NCBI GenBank assembly: GCA_963662155.1
Contig: OY759268.1
Location: 9,540,868-9,604,867, forward strand
Direction of reading: 5' to 3'
DNA length: 64,000 bases
From: Lamellibrachia columna
Taxonomy: Eukaryota; Annelida; Polychaeta; Sabellida; Siboglinidae
In this document: in pieces, positions 39,175 to 64,000 of the stretch
Numbering within the stretch: position 1 is the stretch's first letter
How the letters are laid out: each line of letters begins with the position of its first letter
Program-made: the position numbers and the translations under genes
Notes under the pieces: generated by a model
The model's input: the letters and a program-made list of their open reading frames with translations, nothing else
Told to the model about the DNA's origin: nothing
The model's database searches: none

Positions 39175-64000
<24,826 letters not shown>

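Overview
This is eukaryotic, intron-rich, repeat-rich animal DNA. Coding signal occurs only as short exons bounded by GT/AG splice sites, separated by kilobases of microsatellites, minisatellites and retrotransposon debris. The repeat content (APE-type LINEs, a Penelope-like fragment, a tRNA-headed SINE, long TA and CA tracts) and the gene family suggest a lophotrochozoan, most likely a mollusc. That assignment is inference. Nothing prokaryotic or viral was seen.

Two paralogous genes form the backbone and point away from each other. Gene A runs on the minus strand from a signal-peptide exon at 18,565 down to 439 and leaves the window on the left. Gene B runs on the plus strand from a signal-peptide exon at 39,175 to 64,000 and leaves on the right. 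I rebuilt ten exons for each, plus the start of an eleventh in B. They match exon for exon in order, phase and almost exactly in length. All phases are compatible, giving 557 codons (A) and 550 codons (B) inside the window. The protein is secreted. After the signal peptide A has a six-cysteine thrombospondin type-1 repeat, whereas the best candidate in B at that position is a short Gly-rich collagen-like exon. The rest is a helical Leu/Lys-rich repeat protein resembling the mesothelin/stereocilin/otoancorin group (family assignment tentative).

Between the two genes lies a complete seven-exon plus-strand gene (27,457-35,330, 314 aa) for a homocysteine S-methyltransferase family enzyme. All three zinc-binding cysteines are present, and a poly(A) signal lies at 35,755.

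Layout: 1-18.6 kb, gene A, with minisatellites in several introns, LINE fragments and a stray opposite-strand copy of exon 6 at 14.2 kb. 18.7-27 kb, intergenic mobile DNA: a Penelope-like fragment, two CR1-like LINEs, and a TIR DNA transposon nested in one of them. 27.4-35.8 kb, the methyltransferase. 36-39.1 kb, intergenic with a 36-bp minisatellite. 39.2-64 kb, gene B, whose introns contain a perfect 308-bp palindrome, an almost complete EN-RT LINE, and a second LINE that split a minisatellite and carries an eight-copy 101-bp tandem array.

The most interesting system is the inverted gene pair itself. Matching introns carry minisatellites at the same positions, with related but separately amplified units. 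Some arrays include the 3' splice site or continue the exon's open frame. Similarity jumps between 53-57% and 97-98% identity along the genes, which suggests gene conversion between the copies.
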